Shown: positions 53,064 to 63,216 of the stretch, piece by piece
How positions within the stretch are numbered: position 1 is the stretch's first letter
How the letters are laid out: each line of letters starts with the position of its first letter
Program-made: the position numbers and the translations under genes
The notes under the pieces: model-generated
What the model was told of the DNA's origin: nothing
Databases searched by the model: none
Seen by the model: only the letters and a program-made list of their open reading frames with translations
Assembly (NCBI RefSeq): GCF_019049325.1
Contig: NZ_JAGMUO010000014.1
Location: forward strand, 364,292-428,291
Direction of reading: 5' to 3'
DNA length: 64,000 bases
Source: Streptomyces sp. AC512_CC834
Lineage (GTDB): Bacteria > Actinomycetota > Actinomycetes > Streptomycetales > Streptomycetaceae

Positions 53064-54101
53064 ATGGCCGGGCACGGGGCTCAGGAGCACCCGCACGGGG
53101 CCGACCGGCTGTGCGCGGCCGGAGACCGCGTGTACTCCCGGGCCGTACGCCGCGGCCGGGTGCCGCGCCAGGACGCCGAGCCGGTCCCGTGCCTCCTCGA
53201 ACTGGCCCTGCTGCACCCCGACCCCGACGACATGGACTGGCTGGTGCCGACCTCCCCGCAGGAGGTCATGACGCGGCTGCTGCGCGGGGTCCACGACGAG
53301 GTCAGCGCCAGTCAGCGGCGGGTGGGCTCGGCCGTGGAGGCCTTCGAGTGGTACGCGGGCCTCGGCCGGCTGCTCCAGACCCCGGCCGGCACGGAGAGCA
53401 CGGCGATCCGCGTCCTCGACGGGCTGTCCCGCATCCAGGCCGCGATGGACGAGGCGACCCAGGCCTGCACCACGGAGGTGCTCACCGTCCAGCCCGGCGG
53501 CATCCGGCGCGAGCACGAGCTGTCGGAGGGCCTGCACCGGGCGCTGGCGCTGCGCGGGCGCGGGGTGCGGATGCGGGACCTGTACACGCACGTCGCCCGG
53601 CACGGCCAGGGCCTGCTCAACTACCTGGAGCTGATGGGCGACGCGGTGGAGGCCCGCACCCTCGACGAGGTCATCGACCGCCTCATCCTCTTCGACCGCA
53701 CGGTCGCCTTCATCCCCGCCAACACCGACCGCACGGTGGCCCTGGAGCTGCGCCACCCCGCGCTGGTCGCCTACCTGGTCACGGTCTTCGAACGCCTCTG
53801 GCGCCTCGCGATCCCGCTGACCGCCGCCCTCCCCGAAACCGGCATCGAGGGCATCTCCCACCGCGAGCAGTCCATCGCGGCGCTCCTCGCGGAGGGCCAC
53901 CAGGACGCGGTGATCGCGGAACGCCTCGGCATCAGCGTCCGCACCGCCCGCGCGCACATCGCCCGCCTCTCGGAGACCCTGGGCGCGGCCAGCCGCACGC
54001 AGTTGGGCGTCCGCATAGCCCAGGCCGGCCTGGACGGCTCCCCGCGCAGCGCGCCTGCCCCCGTCATCCTTCCCGGTCAAGAATCCCCGACTGCCCGATG
54101 A
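53064..54101 (+). CDS. LuxR-type HTH regulator with PLD/TrmB-like sensor domain
   Basis: A 345-residue regulator. Residues 15-75 hold an N-terminal segment with LCAAGDRVYSRAVRRGRVPR and PCLLELALLHPDPDDMDWL. The central domain (about 115-250) has TTEVLTVQPGG, RGVRMRDLYTH and LDEVIDRLILFDRTVAFIPA, a phospholipase-D/TrmB-like effector fold. The C-terminal HTH is ISHREQSIAALLAEGHQDAV followed by GISVRTARAHIARLSETLGA. It is paralogous to the three minus-strand regulators that follow, but on the opposite strand, with its end overlapping the next gene by 38 bp. Confidence 0.85.
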   Translation: MAGHGAQEHPHGADRLCAAGDRVYSRAVRRGRVPRQDAEPVPCLLELALLHPDPDDMDWLVPTSPQEVMTRLLRGVHDEVSASQRRVGSAVEAFEWYAGLGRLLQTPAGTESTAIRVLDGLSRIQAAMDEATQACTTEVLTVQPGGIRREHELSEGLHRALALRGRGVRMRDLYTHVARHGQGLLNYLELMGDAVEARTLDEVIDRLILFDRTVAFIPANTDRTVALELRHPALVAYLVTVFERLWRLAIPLTAALPETGIEGISHREQSIAALLAEGHQDAVIAERLGISVRTARAHIARLSETLGAASRTQLGVRIAQAGLDGSPRSAPAPVILPGQESPTAR

Positions 54102-55041
54102 GATACCCGAGCTGAGCCCGGCTCTCACTGCCGAGGGTGGCGGCGAGTTTGGCGATGTGGACGCGGGCGGTGCGGACGTTCATGCCGAGGCGGTCGGCGA
54201 TGTCGGTGTCGGTGTGGCCTTCGACGAGGAGGGCGGCTATGGCGCGTTGGCGTGGGGTGATGCCGTTGAGGGTGGGCTGGTGGACGGCTTCGGGGTACAT
54301 GGGGGTGGCGAGGTGCCAGAGGCGGTCGAAGGTGTTGATGAAGTAGGCGATGAGTGCGGGGTGGCGGACTTCGAGGGCGAGTGAGCGGTCGGCGCTGGCG
54401 GGGATGAAGGCGACGGTGCGGTCGACGATGATGAGGCGGTCGGTCACCTCGTCGAGCGTGCGGGCCTCCACGTCGCCGGTCAGTTGTTCGTAGCGGTCCC
54501 GCGTGTAGGGGGTGTGCCGGACGGTGTGCTGATACAGGGCGCGAATACGGGCGCCGCGGTCAAGGAAGGCCTGGTCCCGTTTCATGGCGGCTTTGTGGAC
54601 CTCAGGGTCCCTCGTGAGGTGTGGGCGGTACGGCTGGATGGTCAGAGCGTGTTCCGTGGCATCGGACAGAGCGTCGGCGATTGCGCGACTGATCTGCTCC
54701 TTCCCTGTGACCGCCATGAGCGCGGTGACGTCCGCTGCCTCGGAAGACTCCTCGCGTATCAGCGGGGCGAAGGCCACCACCAGCTTCTCCTCGCGGCGCC
54801 GTTCGTCGGCGATGCGCTGGCCCGAGGCGCGCAGCAGGCTGTGCAGTGCGGCCATCGGCGAGGCCGGTTCGAGCCTGTCCGGGTCGTCGAGCGCCGGGTG
54901 AAGAAGTCCGAAGTCGACCAAGCAGGGAGCCATGCCGGTGGCCGACGGTGTCACGTGCCCTTCCCGCAGGGCCTGCTGGTACACCCGCACACCCGCGGGG
55001 CACATTTCTTCCGGTCCGTGCTCCGGATGCGACACCGTCAC
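54064..55041 (-). CDS. LuxR-type HTH regulator, third gene of a regulator operon
   Basis: A 325-residue protein with the same three-part layout as its neighbours: N-terminal CPAGVRVYQQALREGHVTPS, sensor-like ARIRALYQHTVRHTPYTRDR and LDEVTDRLIIVDRTVAFIPA, and C-terminal LuxR HTH (ITPRQRAIAALLVEGHTDTD, GMNVRTARVHIAKLAATLGS). The GTG start overlaps the preceding stop by 4 bp. The HTH region is nearly identical to that of the 55038 product, so the DNA sites may be shared. Confidence 0.85.
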   Translation of the reverse strand: MTVSHPEHGPEEMCPAGVRVYQQALREGHVTPSATGMAPCLVDFGLLHPALDDPDRLEPASPMAALHSLLRASGQRIADERRREEKLVVAFAPLIREESSEAADVTALMAVTGKEQISRAIADALSDATEHALTIQPYRPHLTRDPEVHKAAMKRDQAFLDRGARIRALYQHTVRHTPYTRDRYEQLTGDVEARTLDEVTDRLIIVDRTVAFIPASADRSLALEVRHPALIAYFINTFDRLWHLATPMYPEAVHQPTLNGITPRQRAIAALLVEGHTDTDIADRLGMNVRTARVHIAKLAATLGSESRAQLGYLIGQSGILDREG

Positions 55042-56060
55042 TGACCGACATCCCCTTGCCTGAGTATTCCTGACTCGGCTATTAGATACCCCAGTTGGGC
55101 GCGGCTTTCGCTGCCGAGGGTGGCGGCGAGTTTGGCGATGTGGACGCGGGCGGTGCGGACGTTCATGCCGAGGCGGTCGGCGATGTCTGCGTCGGTGTGG
55201 CCCTCGACGAGGAGAGACGCGATGGTGTGTTGACGCGGCGTGATGCCATTGAGAGACGGGCGCTGGGCCGCCTCCGGATGCATGGGCGTGGCGAGCCGCC
55301 AGAGGCGCTCGAAGGTGGTCACGAAATAGGTGATGAGGGCGGGGTGACGGACCTCCAGGGCAAGCGTGGCCTCACCACCGGCGGGGATGAAAGCGACCCG
55401 GCGGTCGACGATGATGAGACGGTCGGTCACCTCGTCCAGGGAGCGTGCCTCGGCGTCTCCACGCAACTGCTCGTAGCGGGCACGGACTATCGGCAAGTGA
55501 CGCTGCGTGTGCTGATAAAGGGTGCGGATCCGTGCACCGCGGTCGAGCATGTCCTGATCGCGTCGCAGTGACAGATTTTGGGACAATTGCCCGCGCCGGT
55601 CGGCGTAGTGGGAGTTGGGCTGGATGCACAGCAGTTCGCTCGTCGCGTCTTCCATGACATCGCTGATGGCCTGGTTGATCTGCGGGATGCCACTGAGGAC
55701 ACGTACGGCCCCGGCGTCGGCCCCGGCCGTGCGTCGGCCGTCGACCTGCATGAGCGGTTCGAACGTCGCGGACAACCGGGCTTCCCGCCGTCTTTCCTCC
55801 GCGACACGCTGTGCCGAGACGTCCAGCATCCGGTGCAGGGCGACGGCCGGAGCGACCGGCTCGAGCCAGTCGGGTTCGCCGACGGAGGGCTGCAGCAGTC
55901 CGTAGGCCGTCAGGCAGGGCGTCGCGGTGGCTTCCAGGGCCCGCACCCGGCCCTCACGAAGTGCCTGTGTGTACAGGACCGTCGCTGCGGCACAGAGATC
56001 CTCCGGACCGTGCTCCAGGTGCGGTTCCGTAGCCCTGTGCTCGCGCGCCCTTCCCGTCAC
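55038..56060 (-). CDS. LuxR-type HTH regulator, second gene of a regulator operon
   Basis: A 340-residue paralogue: LCAAATVLYTQALREGRVRA near the N-terminus, SELLCIQPNSHYADRRGQL and ARIRTLYQHTQRHLPIVRAR in the sensor region, and HTH ITPRQHTIASLLVEGHTDAD. The GTG at 56060 overlaps the stop of the upstream gene (GTGA). The open frame extends upstream to 56189 inside that gene, but the overlap start fits the family N-terminus. Confidence 0.85.
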   Translation of the reverse strand: MTGRAREHRATEPHLEHGPEDLCAAATVLYTQALREGRVRALEATATPCLTAYGLLQPSVGEPDWLEPVAPAVALHRMLDVSAQRVAEERRREARLSATFEPLMQVDGRRTAGADAGAVRVLSGIPQINQAISDVMEDATSELLCIQPNSHYADRRGQLSQNLSLRRDQDMLDRGARIRTLYQHTQRHLPIVRARYEQLRGDAEARSLDEVTDRLIIVDRRVAFIPAGGEATLALEVRHPALITYFVTTFERLWRLATPMHPEAAQRPSLNGITPRQHTIASLLVEGHTDADIADRLGMNVRTARVHIAKLAATLGSESRAQLGYLIAESGILRQGDVGQ

Positions 56061-57067
56061 GGGCTGCCCCCGTCGACGACGTCCTGGTTCGCCTGTTCCA
56101 GGATTCCCGACTGAGCGATGAGATAGCCCAGTTGGGCGCGGCTGCCGCTGCCGAGGGCGGAGGCCAGTTTGGCTATGTGGGCCCGGCACGTGCGTACGTT
56201 CATGCCCAGGCGTCGGGCGATCGCCTCGTCGACGTGGCCTTCGACCAGCAACTTGGCTATGGAGTGCTGGATGTCGGTGATGCCGTCGGGTGCGGTCTCG
56301 TAGGGGGCGCCGGCGGTGAGCGGCACAGCTCGACCCCAGATGAACTCGAACACCTTGATCAGATAGCGGACGAGCCCCGGGTGGCGAATTTCCAGGGCGA
56401 CCTGTCGGTCGTCTCGGATGGGGATGAAGGCCACGGTCTCGTCGCAGATGATGAGCCGCTCGACGAGTTCGTCGATGGTGCGGTACTCGGCCTTCCCGTT
56501 CGGGAACTGGTCCACGTATGCCATGCGCTCGGGGCTGTACCGTGCCGTGTGCTGGTAGAGGGTTCGGATCCGCACCCCACGCTCGATCAGAGTGCTGTCG
56601 CGTTCCAGTCCCTCAATGAGTCTGCGCTCGGGGTGCCGGGCACTCGGCTGGACTGTGAGCATCTCGACCACGCACTGGTCCGTGGCCAGGTCGAGGGCCG
56701 CGTTGATGCGGTCGAGCCCTTCCAGCACGGTGATCGAGTGGGTCGGTGCCGCACCCTGCGCACTGAGGGCCATGAAGGGCTCGAAGGCCGCGGCCAGCTC
56801 GATCGAGGTGCGCCTGCGCTCGGATATCTCGTGCTCGATGGGATTCAGCCGCCGCGCGAGGGCGACTGCCGGAGACACGGGTAGGAGCCAGTTGGCGTCG
56901 TCGGGGTCCGGGTGCAGGAGGGCGAACTCCATCAGGCAGGGGACGGGATCTGCCTCCCCGCGGGCGATACGTCCGGTGCGCAGGGCGTTCGCGTAGAGGC
57001 GTGCCCCCTCCTCGCACAGTTCCGTAACTGCATGGGGATGTGTCGCTTTGGCCTGATTTGTTGTCAA
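56057..57067 (-). CDS. LuxR-type HTH regulator, first gene of a regulator operon
   Basis: A 336-residue paralogue with ELCEEGARLYANALRTGRIA, VVEMLTVQPSARHPERRLIE, VRIRTLYQHTARYSPERMAY and an HTH ITDIQHSIAKLLVEGHVDEA. It is the promoter-proximal member of a three-gene coupled operon and faces the peptide gene at 57181 across 113 bp. The only in-frame start seen is TTG 57067, close behind GGTGGAG; the true start could be slightly different. Confidence 0.82.
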   Translation of the reverse strand: MTTNQAKATHPHAVTELCEEGARLYANALRTGRIARGEADPVPCLMEFALLHPDPDDANWLLPVSPAVALARRLNPIEHEISERRRTSIELAAAFEPFMALSAQGAAPTHSITVLEGLDRINAALDLATDQCVVEMLTVQPSARHPERRLIEGLERDSTLIERGVRIRTLYQHTARYSPERMAYVDQFPNGKAEYRTIDELVERLIICDETVAFIPIRDDRQVALEIRHPGLVRYLIKVFEFIWGRAVPLTAGAPYETAPDGITDIQHSIAKLLVEGHVDEAIARRLGMNVRTCRAHIAKLASALGSGSRAQLGYLIAQSGILEQANQDVVDGGSP

Positions 57068-57084
57068 ATCTCCACCCCCCAGGG

Positions 57085-57100
57085 TCCTGAACGTGCAGGA
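57085..57100. promoter_or_regulatory. Inverted repeat between the regulator operon and peptide gene
   Basis: TCCTG-AACGTG-CAGGA is a perfect 5-bp inverted repeat 18 bp upstream of the regulator start codon in the divergent spacer. It could be an operator for one of the LuxR-type proteins. AT-rich TATATG and TTATCT words lie between it and the peptide gene and may belong to the promoters. Confidence 0.4.
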
Positions 57101-57180
57101 ACATGATGCACCGATTGTGTGGCCATGACGTGCCTATATGAGCCATCGTCTTATCTGACGGGGGAAGAGGGGACCTTCAA

Positions 57181-57390
57181 GTGAGGACGAAGCTGGCTAT
57201 GTCTAAGAGAATGCTTCGCTCGGTGCTTGTCGCCGCCTTCTCCGCCGTTGTGGCCTTCGGAACTCTGAGTGGCCTCTCCGTGGCGAAGGGTGACGCCCAA
57301 GCGGATAGCGTCTGGTCATTCGCGGCAGCGACTGCTACGCCTGCCGACGCGGACGGGGAAGCTCTCACAGACGACAGTGTGTGGTCGTGA
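57181..57390 (+). CDS. Small secreted peptide precursor with two DSVWS motifs
   Basis: A 69-residue protein from GTG 57181, preceded by GAGGGGA at 7-base spacing. A basic start (MRTKLAMSKRMLRS) leads into one hydrophobic helix (VLVAAFSAVVAFGTLSGLSV), a signal peptide or anchor. The remaining 35 residues are small and acidic. The pentapeptide DSVWS appears at 42-46 and again as the exact C-terminus, 65-69. The architecture resembles secreted signalling-peptide precursors. It lies divergent to three regulator genes and 1 bp before the next gene. Function is inferred; I know no named family for it. Confidence 0.75.
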   Translation: MRTKLAMSKRMLRSVLVAAFSAVVAFGTLSGLSVAKGDAQADSVWSFAAATATPADADGEALTDDSVWS

Positions 57391-57391
57391 T

Positions 57392-57727
57392 ATGACAACT
57401 CCACCCGACGACCGCTCCTTCCGCCGCGAAATGGCCACCGCCTACCGCTCCGGCTGGCACTTCATCGACCTGGTCACCGCGATCCCCCACGCCGGTGACT
57501 CCCTGATGGTGACCGTCTTCGGCGAGCCGGTCGTCGTCACGCTGGACGAGGACGGCGACCTACGGGCGTACCGGTGTCTGCGGCGGCCTCGGGGGGCGCC
57601 GCAGCCTGTGCGGTGTGCCATCCGGTACGGAATGATTTTTGTGAACCTGGATCAGAGGGACCACCGGCTCGCGCAGCCGGAGGACTCCGAAGTGAGGACC
57701 ATCTCGGCCACCCCCCGCAGTGCCTGA
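57392..57727 (+). CDS. Rieske-fold protein lacking cluster ligands
   Basis: A 111-residue protein that follows the peptide stop by 1 bp. WHFIDLVTAIPHAGDSLMVT then GEPVVVTLDEDGDLRAYRC resembles the start of Rieske oxygenase alpha subunits, and YGMIFVNLDQRD resembles their GxIFVNLD strand. The two cluster motifs CxH and CxxH appear as C62-L-R64 and C75-A-I-R78, so both His ligands are Arg, and the segment between is shortened. It cannot bind a normal 2Fe-2S Rieske cluster. A repurposed binding domain or a peptide-modifying partner is possible. Confidence 0.65.
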   Translation: MTTPPDDRSFRREMATAYRSGWHFIDLVTAIPHAGDSLMVTVFGEPVVVTLDEDGDLRAYRCLRRPRGAPQPVRCAIRYGMIFVNLDQRDHRLAQPEDSEVRTISATPRSA

Positions 57728-57772
57728 CGCGATTCCCCCGTCGTAACAGATCGCTCAGGTGCTTCCCCCCGG

Positions 57773-57811
57773 CAGCGGCGTCACCGTGACCTGAACACGG
57801 TGACGCCGCTG
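57773..57811 (+). terminator. Strong hairpin terminator
   Basis: CAGCGGCGTCACCGTG and CACGGTGACGCCGCTG form a perfect 16-bp stem with a 7-base loop, 45 bp after the Rieske-like gene. It ends the peptide operon. Confidence 0.85.
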
Positions 57812-57935
57812 TCGTATGTGGCGATTTATCTAGATATCGGCCGCTTCTGAGGCTGGCTGAAATGACTCTCGTGTCGCGCGCCCGCGGTTCCGTGGGAAGA
57901 CCCTGGTGTCACCGGCGGAAACCCACGCCTTCCTC

Positions 57936-57956
57936 CTTGAGCGGAATAGGCTCAAC
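57936..57956. promoter_or_regulatory. HAIR site upstream of clpB
   Basis: CTTGAGC-GGAATAG-GCTCAAC matches the HspR inverted repeat in spacing and 11 of 14 arm positions. It is 105 bp upstream of the clpB start, placing clpB in the HspR regulon as in other Streptomyces. Confidence 0.82.
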
Positions 57957-58060
57957 TTTGTGTAGGTTGTTCGAGTCAGCAGTGGAAGACCGTGGAAACG
58001 GTGGGAGACAAGGCCGGACCGCCGACGGCCGACGGCCGATGCCAGGAGGAGAGCCAGAAC

Positions 58061-60658
<2,598 letters not shown>

Positions 60659-60678
60659 AGCGCAAGGTCCTCTCCCAT

Positions 60679-60710
60679 CGCGGTCCTGGAGCAGGTGTTC
60701 CAGGACCGCG
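60679..60710 (+). terminator. Terminator after clpB
   Basis: CGCGGTCCTGGA and TCCAGGACCGCG form a 12-bp perfect stem with an 8-base loop, 20 bp after the clpB stop. Confidence 0.8.
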
Positions 60711-60828
60711 TGGTCGTAATGAGGGCCCTTGCAGGGTGGCTTTCACGGTGAGCTTCGAGTCGATAATGAGGGTTTGACATAACTGAGGTGCCGGTGTGCT
60801 CGTTGTGTCGAATGGGAGGGATATCGAT

Positions 60829-62472
60829 ATGAAGCGAGTTCTGGCCGTTCAGCGCATCAGTCGTGACACCGAGGCGTCCTCAGCGCTCACGAGACAGGAT
60901 GAGGCCCTCACGCGCGCGATGCGCCAGGGCACCTACAGGGAGGTGGGACGTGTCGTCGACGCCACCGTCTCCGGGGCTGTCCATCTCGACCAGCGTCCCA
61001 GTCTGAGGAGATGGCTCGCAGAGCCGCTGGTGCACGAATGGGACGTGCTCATGGTCACCGAGCAGGATCGTATTACGCGGGACGACATGCACTGGTGGGG
61101 CTTTGTCGACTGGATCCTGAAGAACGGGAAGGATGTCGAGGTACTCGACGATCCGACGTTCGACATCCAATCCGAAGACGGACGGATGCTCGCGGGTATC
61201 AAGGCGGCGCAGGCGGCCAAGTACCGCAAAGCGGTGCAGGCCAAGCAGCTCGACCGTACGCAGTTCTTCCGGGAGAACAGGCTGTGGAACGGTGGTGTGT
61301 GGCCGTTCGGCTATCGTGCCGAGGTCTTTTCCCATCTGGGGGAACGCCGCAAGCGTCTGGTGGTCGATTCCTGTACCTCGCAGCTTGTGCGTGAAGCGTA
61401 CGACCGTCTTGTGCAGGGCGAGGGCACCGTCTACGCCGTGGCGAGGGACTGGAACCTTCGGGGTGTGCCCAGCGCCCGCGATCACCAGCGCAGGGAACAG
61501 AACAAGGATCTGCCGGAACAGGAACGCAGGCCGGAGAAGGGGACCCGCTGGTCCGTGACGCCACTGCGCAACATTCTGAGGTCACCCGCCCTGATGGGTG
61601 TGATGATGCATCGTTGTGAACCCGTCCTGGACGCCGAGGGACAACCCGTGGTCTGGGCCGAACCCGTCCTCACATCCGAAGAGTTCGCAGAGCTGCAGGA
61701 AGTGGTTCTCACCGAGCAGCGCACGGCGGAATCCGGACCGGGCAAGCGCTGGCGGACTCCGCTGCTCGGTGTGGTCTTCTGCCTGTGCGGTCGGCCTATG
61801 TACGTTCGGCACCAGAAGAACCGTCTGGCTGATGGCACGACGGCGGTCTTGACGTACTACCAGTGTCGGTCCGTCTCCGAAATGAATCGCTGTGAGGCTC
61901 CTTCGACGTGGCGGGCCGAAAGTCTCTGTGCAGTCCTGGAGCGGGACTTTTTGGACCGGGCCGGTGACCGGACCGAGATGACGCGCACCTATGTACCGGG
62001 TCGGGACCACACTGCGGCCATCGCCGAGTTGCGCAACGCCCTTGCCAATCTCACCGTCGCCATCGGGACGGCAACCGCACCGGCTGCCGTTGCTGCTCTC
62101 ACCCGGCAGATGGACGAACATGCGAGGACGATCACGAGGCTGGAAGCTGAGCCGGTGGTCCATGCTCGGTGGAAGGAGGAGCCCACTGGTGTGACCTACC
62201 GAGAACAGTGGCGTGCGGCCAAGGACTGGGAGAGCCGGGCAGCGCTCCTCGCCAAGGCCGGTGTTCGCTTCTTCTGCGAAGGAACGCACAAGTCGGGAAG
62301 CGTACACATGTACTTTCCCTCCGCCTCACAGCGCCGGGTGAGCGGCGTGAGTCCTTCGAGAGAGGCTGAGGAGATTCTCGGAATCGGTCCTCTCGAGGAG
62401 GAAGCCCGCCGGTATTTCACAGACCTGCGGCGAACCAAGGGGATGGGGCCGGGGTTCTGGTACTCACGCTGA
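60829..62472 (+). CDS. Large serine recombinase/integrase
   Basis: A 547-residue recombinase. The catalytic domain opens MKRVLAVQRISRDTEASSAL with Ser11 as the probable nucleophile and EQDRITRDDMHWW. A Recombinase domain (LWNGGVWPFGYRAE) and zinc ribbon (CLCGRPMYVRHQ ... YYQCRSVSEMNRC) follow, then a coiled-coil region. The G+C is visibly lower than its neighbours, suggesting acquisition. No other phage or plasmid gene is next to it, and no direct repeat was spotted, so it is an orphan or the relic of an excised element. The ATG at 60829 follows GGGAGGG. Confidence 0.9.
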   Translation: MKRVLAVQRISRDTEASSALTRQDEALTRAMRQGTYREVGRVVDATVSGAVHLDQRPSLRRWLAEPLVHEWDVLMVTEQDRITRDDMHWWGFVDWILKNGKDVEVLDDPTFDIQSEDGRMLAGIKAAQAAKYRKAVQAKQLDRTQFFRENRLWNGGVWPFGYRAEVFSHLGERRKRLVVDSCTSQLVREAYDRLVQGEGTVYAVARDWNLRGVPSARDHQRREQNKDLPEQERRPEKGTRWSVTPLRNILRSPALMGVMMHRCEPVLDAEGQPVVWAEPVLTSEEFAELQEVVLTEQRTAESGPGKRWRTPLLGVVFCLCGRPMYVRHQKNRLADGTTAVLTYYQCRSVSEMNRCEAPSTWRAESLCAVLERDFLDRAGDRTEMTRTYVPGRDHTAAIAELRNALANLTVAIGTATAPAAVAALTRQMDEHARTITRLEAEPVVHARWKEEPTGVTYREQWRAAKDWESRAALLAKAGVRFFCEGTHKSGSVHMYFPSASQRRVSGVSPSREAEEILGIGPLEEEARRYFTDLRRTKGMGPGFWYSR

Positions 62473-62598
62473 CCCGACCCGCGCGGCTGGCTCCCGGCCA
62501 GGCAGGTTGCCGGGCACGGCCCAGGCGAGAGAGGGTGGTCCGTACGTCTGGCCTCAGCTATGGCCGGACGAGCCAGACGACCGCAGGAGTGTCCCAGA

Positions 62599-63135
62599 AT
62601 GTCTATCGACCCGTCTTCGATTCCGAACTTCGGGGGCAAGCAGCCCGAGCCGCAGCCCCAAGGACCGGCGGGCCCCGTCGTCCCGGATCAGGATCTTGTG
62701 AAGCAGCTCCTCGAACAGATGGAGCTGAAGTACGTCGTCGACGACGAGGGTGACCTCGCGGCGCCGTGGGAGCAGTTCCGTACGTACTTCATGTTCCGCG
62801 GCGAGGGTGACCAGCAGGTCTTCTCGGTGCGGACGTTCTACGACCGGCCCCACCAGATCGACGAGAAGCCCCAGCTCCTGGAGTCGATCGACGACTGGAA
62901 CCGGCGCACCCTGTGGCCCAAGGTGTACTCCCACACCCACGACGACGGCACGGTCCGCCTCATCGGCGAGGCGCAGATGCTGATCGGCATGGGCGTCAGC
63001 CTGGAGCACTTCGTCTCCTCGACGGTTAGCTGGGTGCGGGCCGCCATCGAGTTCGACCGGTGGCTCGTGGAGCAGCTCGGTCTGGAGCAGGAGGTCAACG
63101 AGTCGGAGAAGCCGACGGACGAGGACGGCGAGTAG
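62599..63135 (+). CDS. YbjN-domain protein
   Basis: A 178-residue cytosolic protein. The YbjN fold spans residues about 40-165, with LEQMELKYVVDDEGDLAAPW, FRGEGDQQVFSVRTFYDRPH and WNRRTLWPKVYSHTHDDGTV. The C-terminus is acidic. YbjN proteins resemble type III secretion chaperone folds and are linked to stress and motility in other bacteria; in Streptomyces the role is unknown. The start at 62599 follows CAGGAGTG. Confidence 0.85.
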   Translation: MSIDPSSIPNFGGKQPEPQPQGPAGPVVPDQDLVKQLLEQMELKYVVDDEGDLAAPWEQFRTYFMFRGEGDQQVFSVRTFYDRPHQIDEKPQLLESIDDWNRRTLWPKVYSHTHDDGTVRLIGEAQMLIGMGVSLEHFVSSTVSWVRAAIEFDRWLVEQLGLEQEVNESEKPTDEDGE

Positions 63136-63159
63136 TCCGTCCCCGCGGCACGATCCAGC

Positions 63160-63197
63160 AGAGCCCGGCCCCCCGGCGTCACGGGGTGCCGGGCTCT
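63160..63197. terminator. Bidirectional terminator between convergent genes
   Basis: AGAGCCCGGC and GCCGGGCTCT flank an inner CCCC/GGGG stem. It lies 25 bp after the YbjN-domain gene and 20 bp from the stop of the aminotransferase gene. Confidence 0.75.
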
Positions 63198-63216
63198 CGC
63201 CGTTCCGGCGGGGCGC

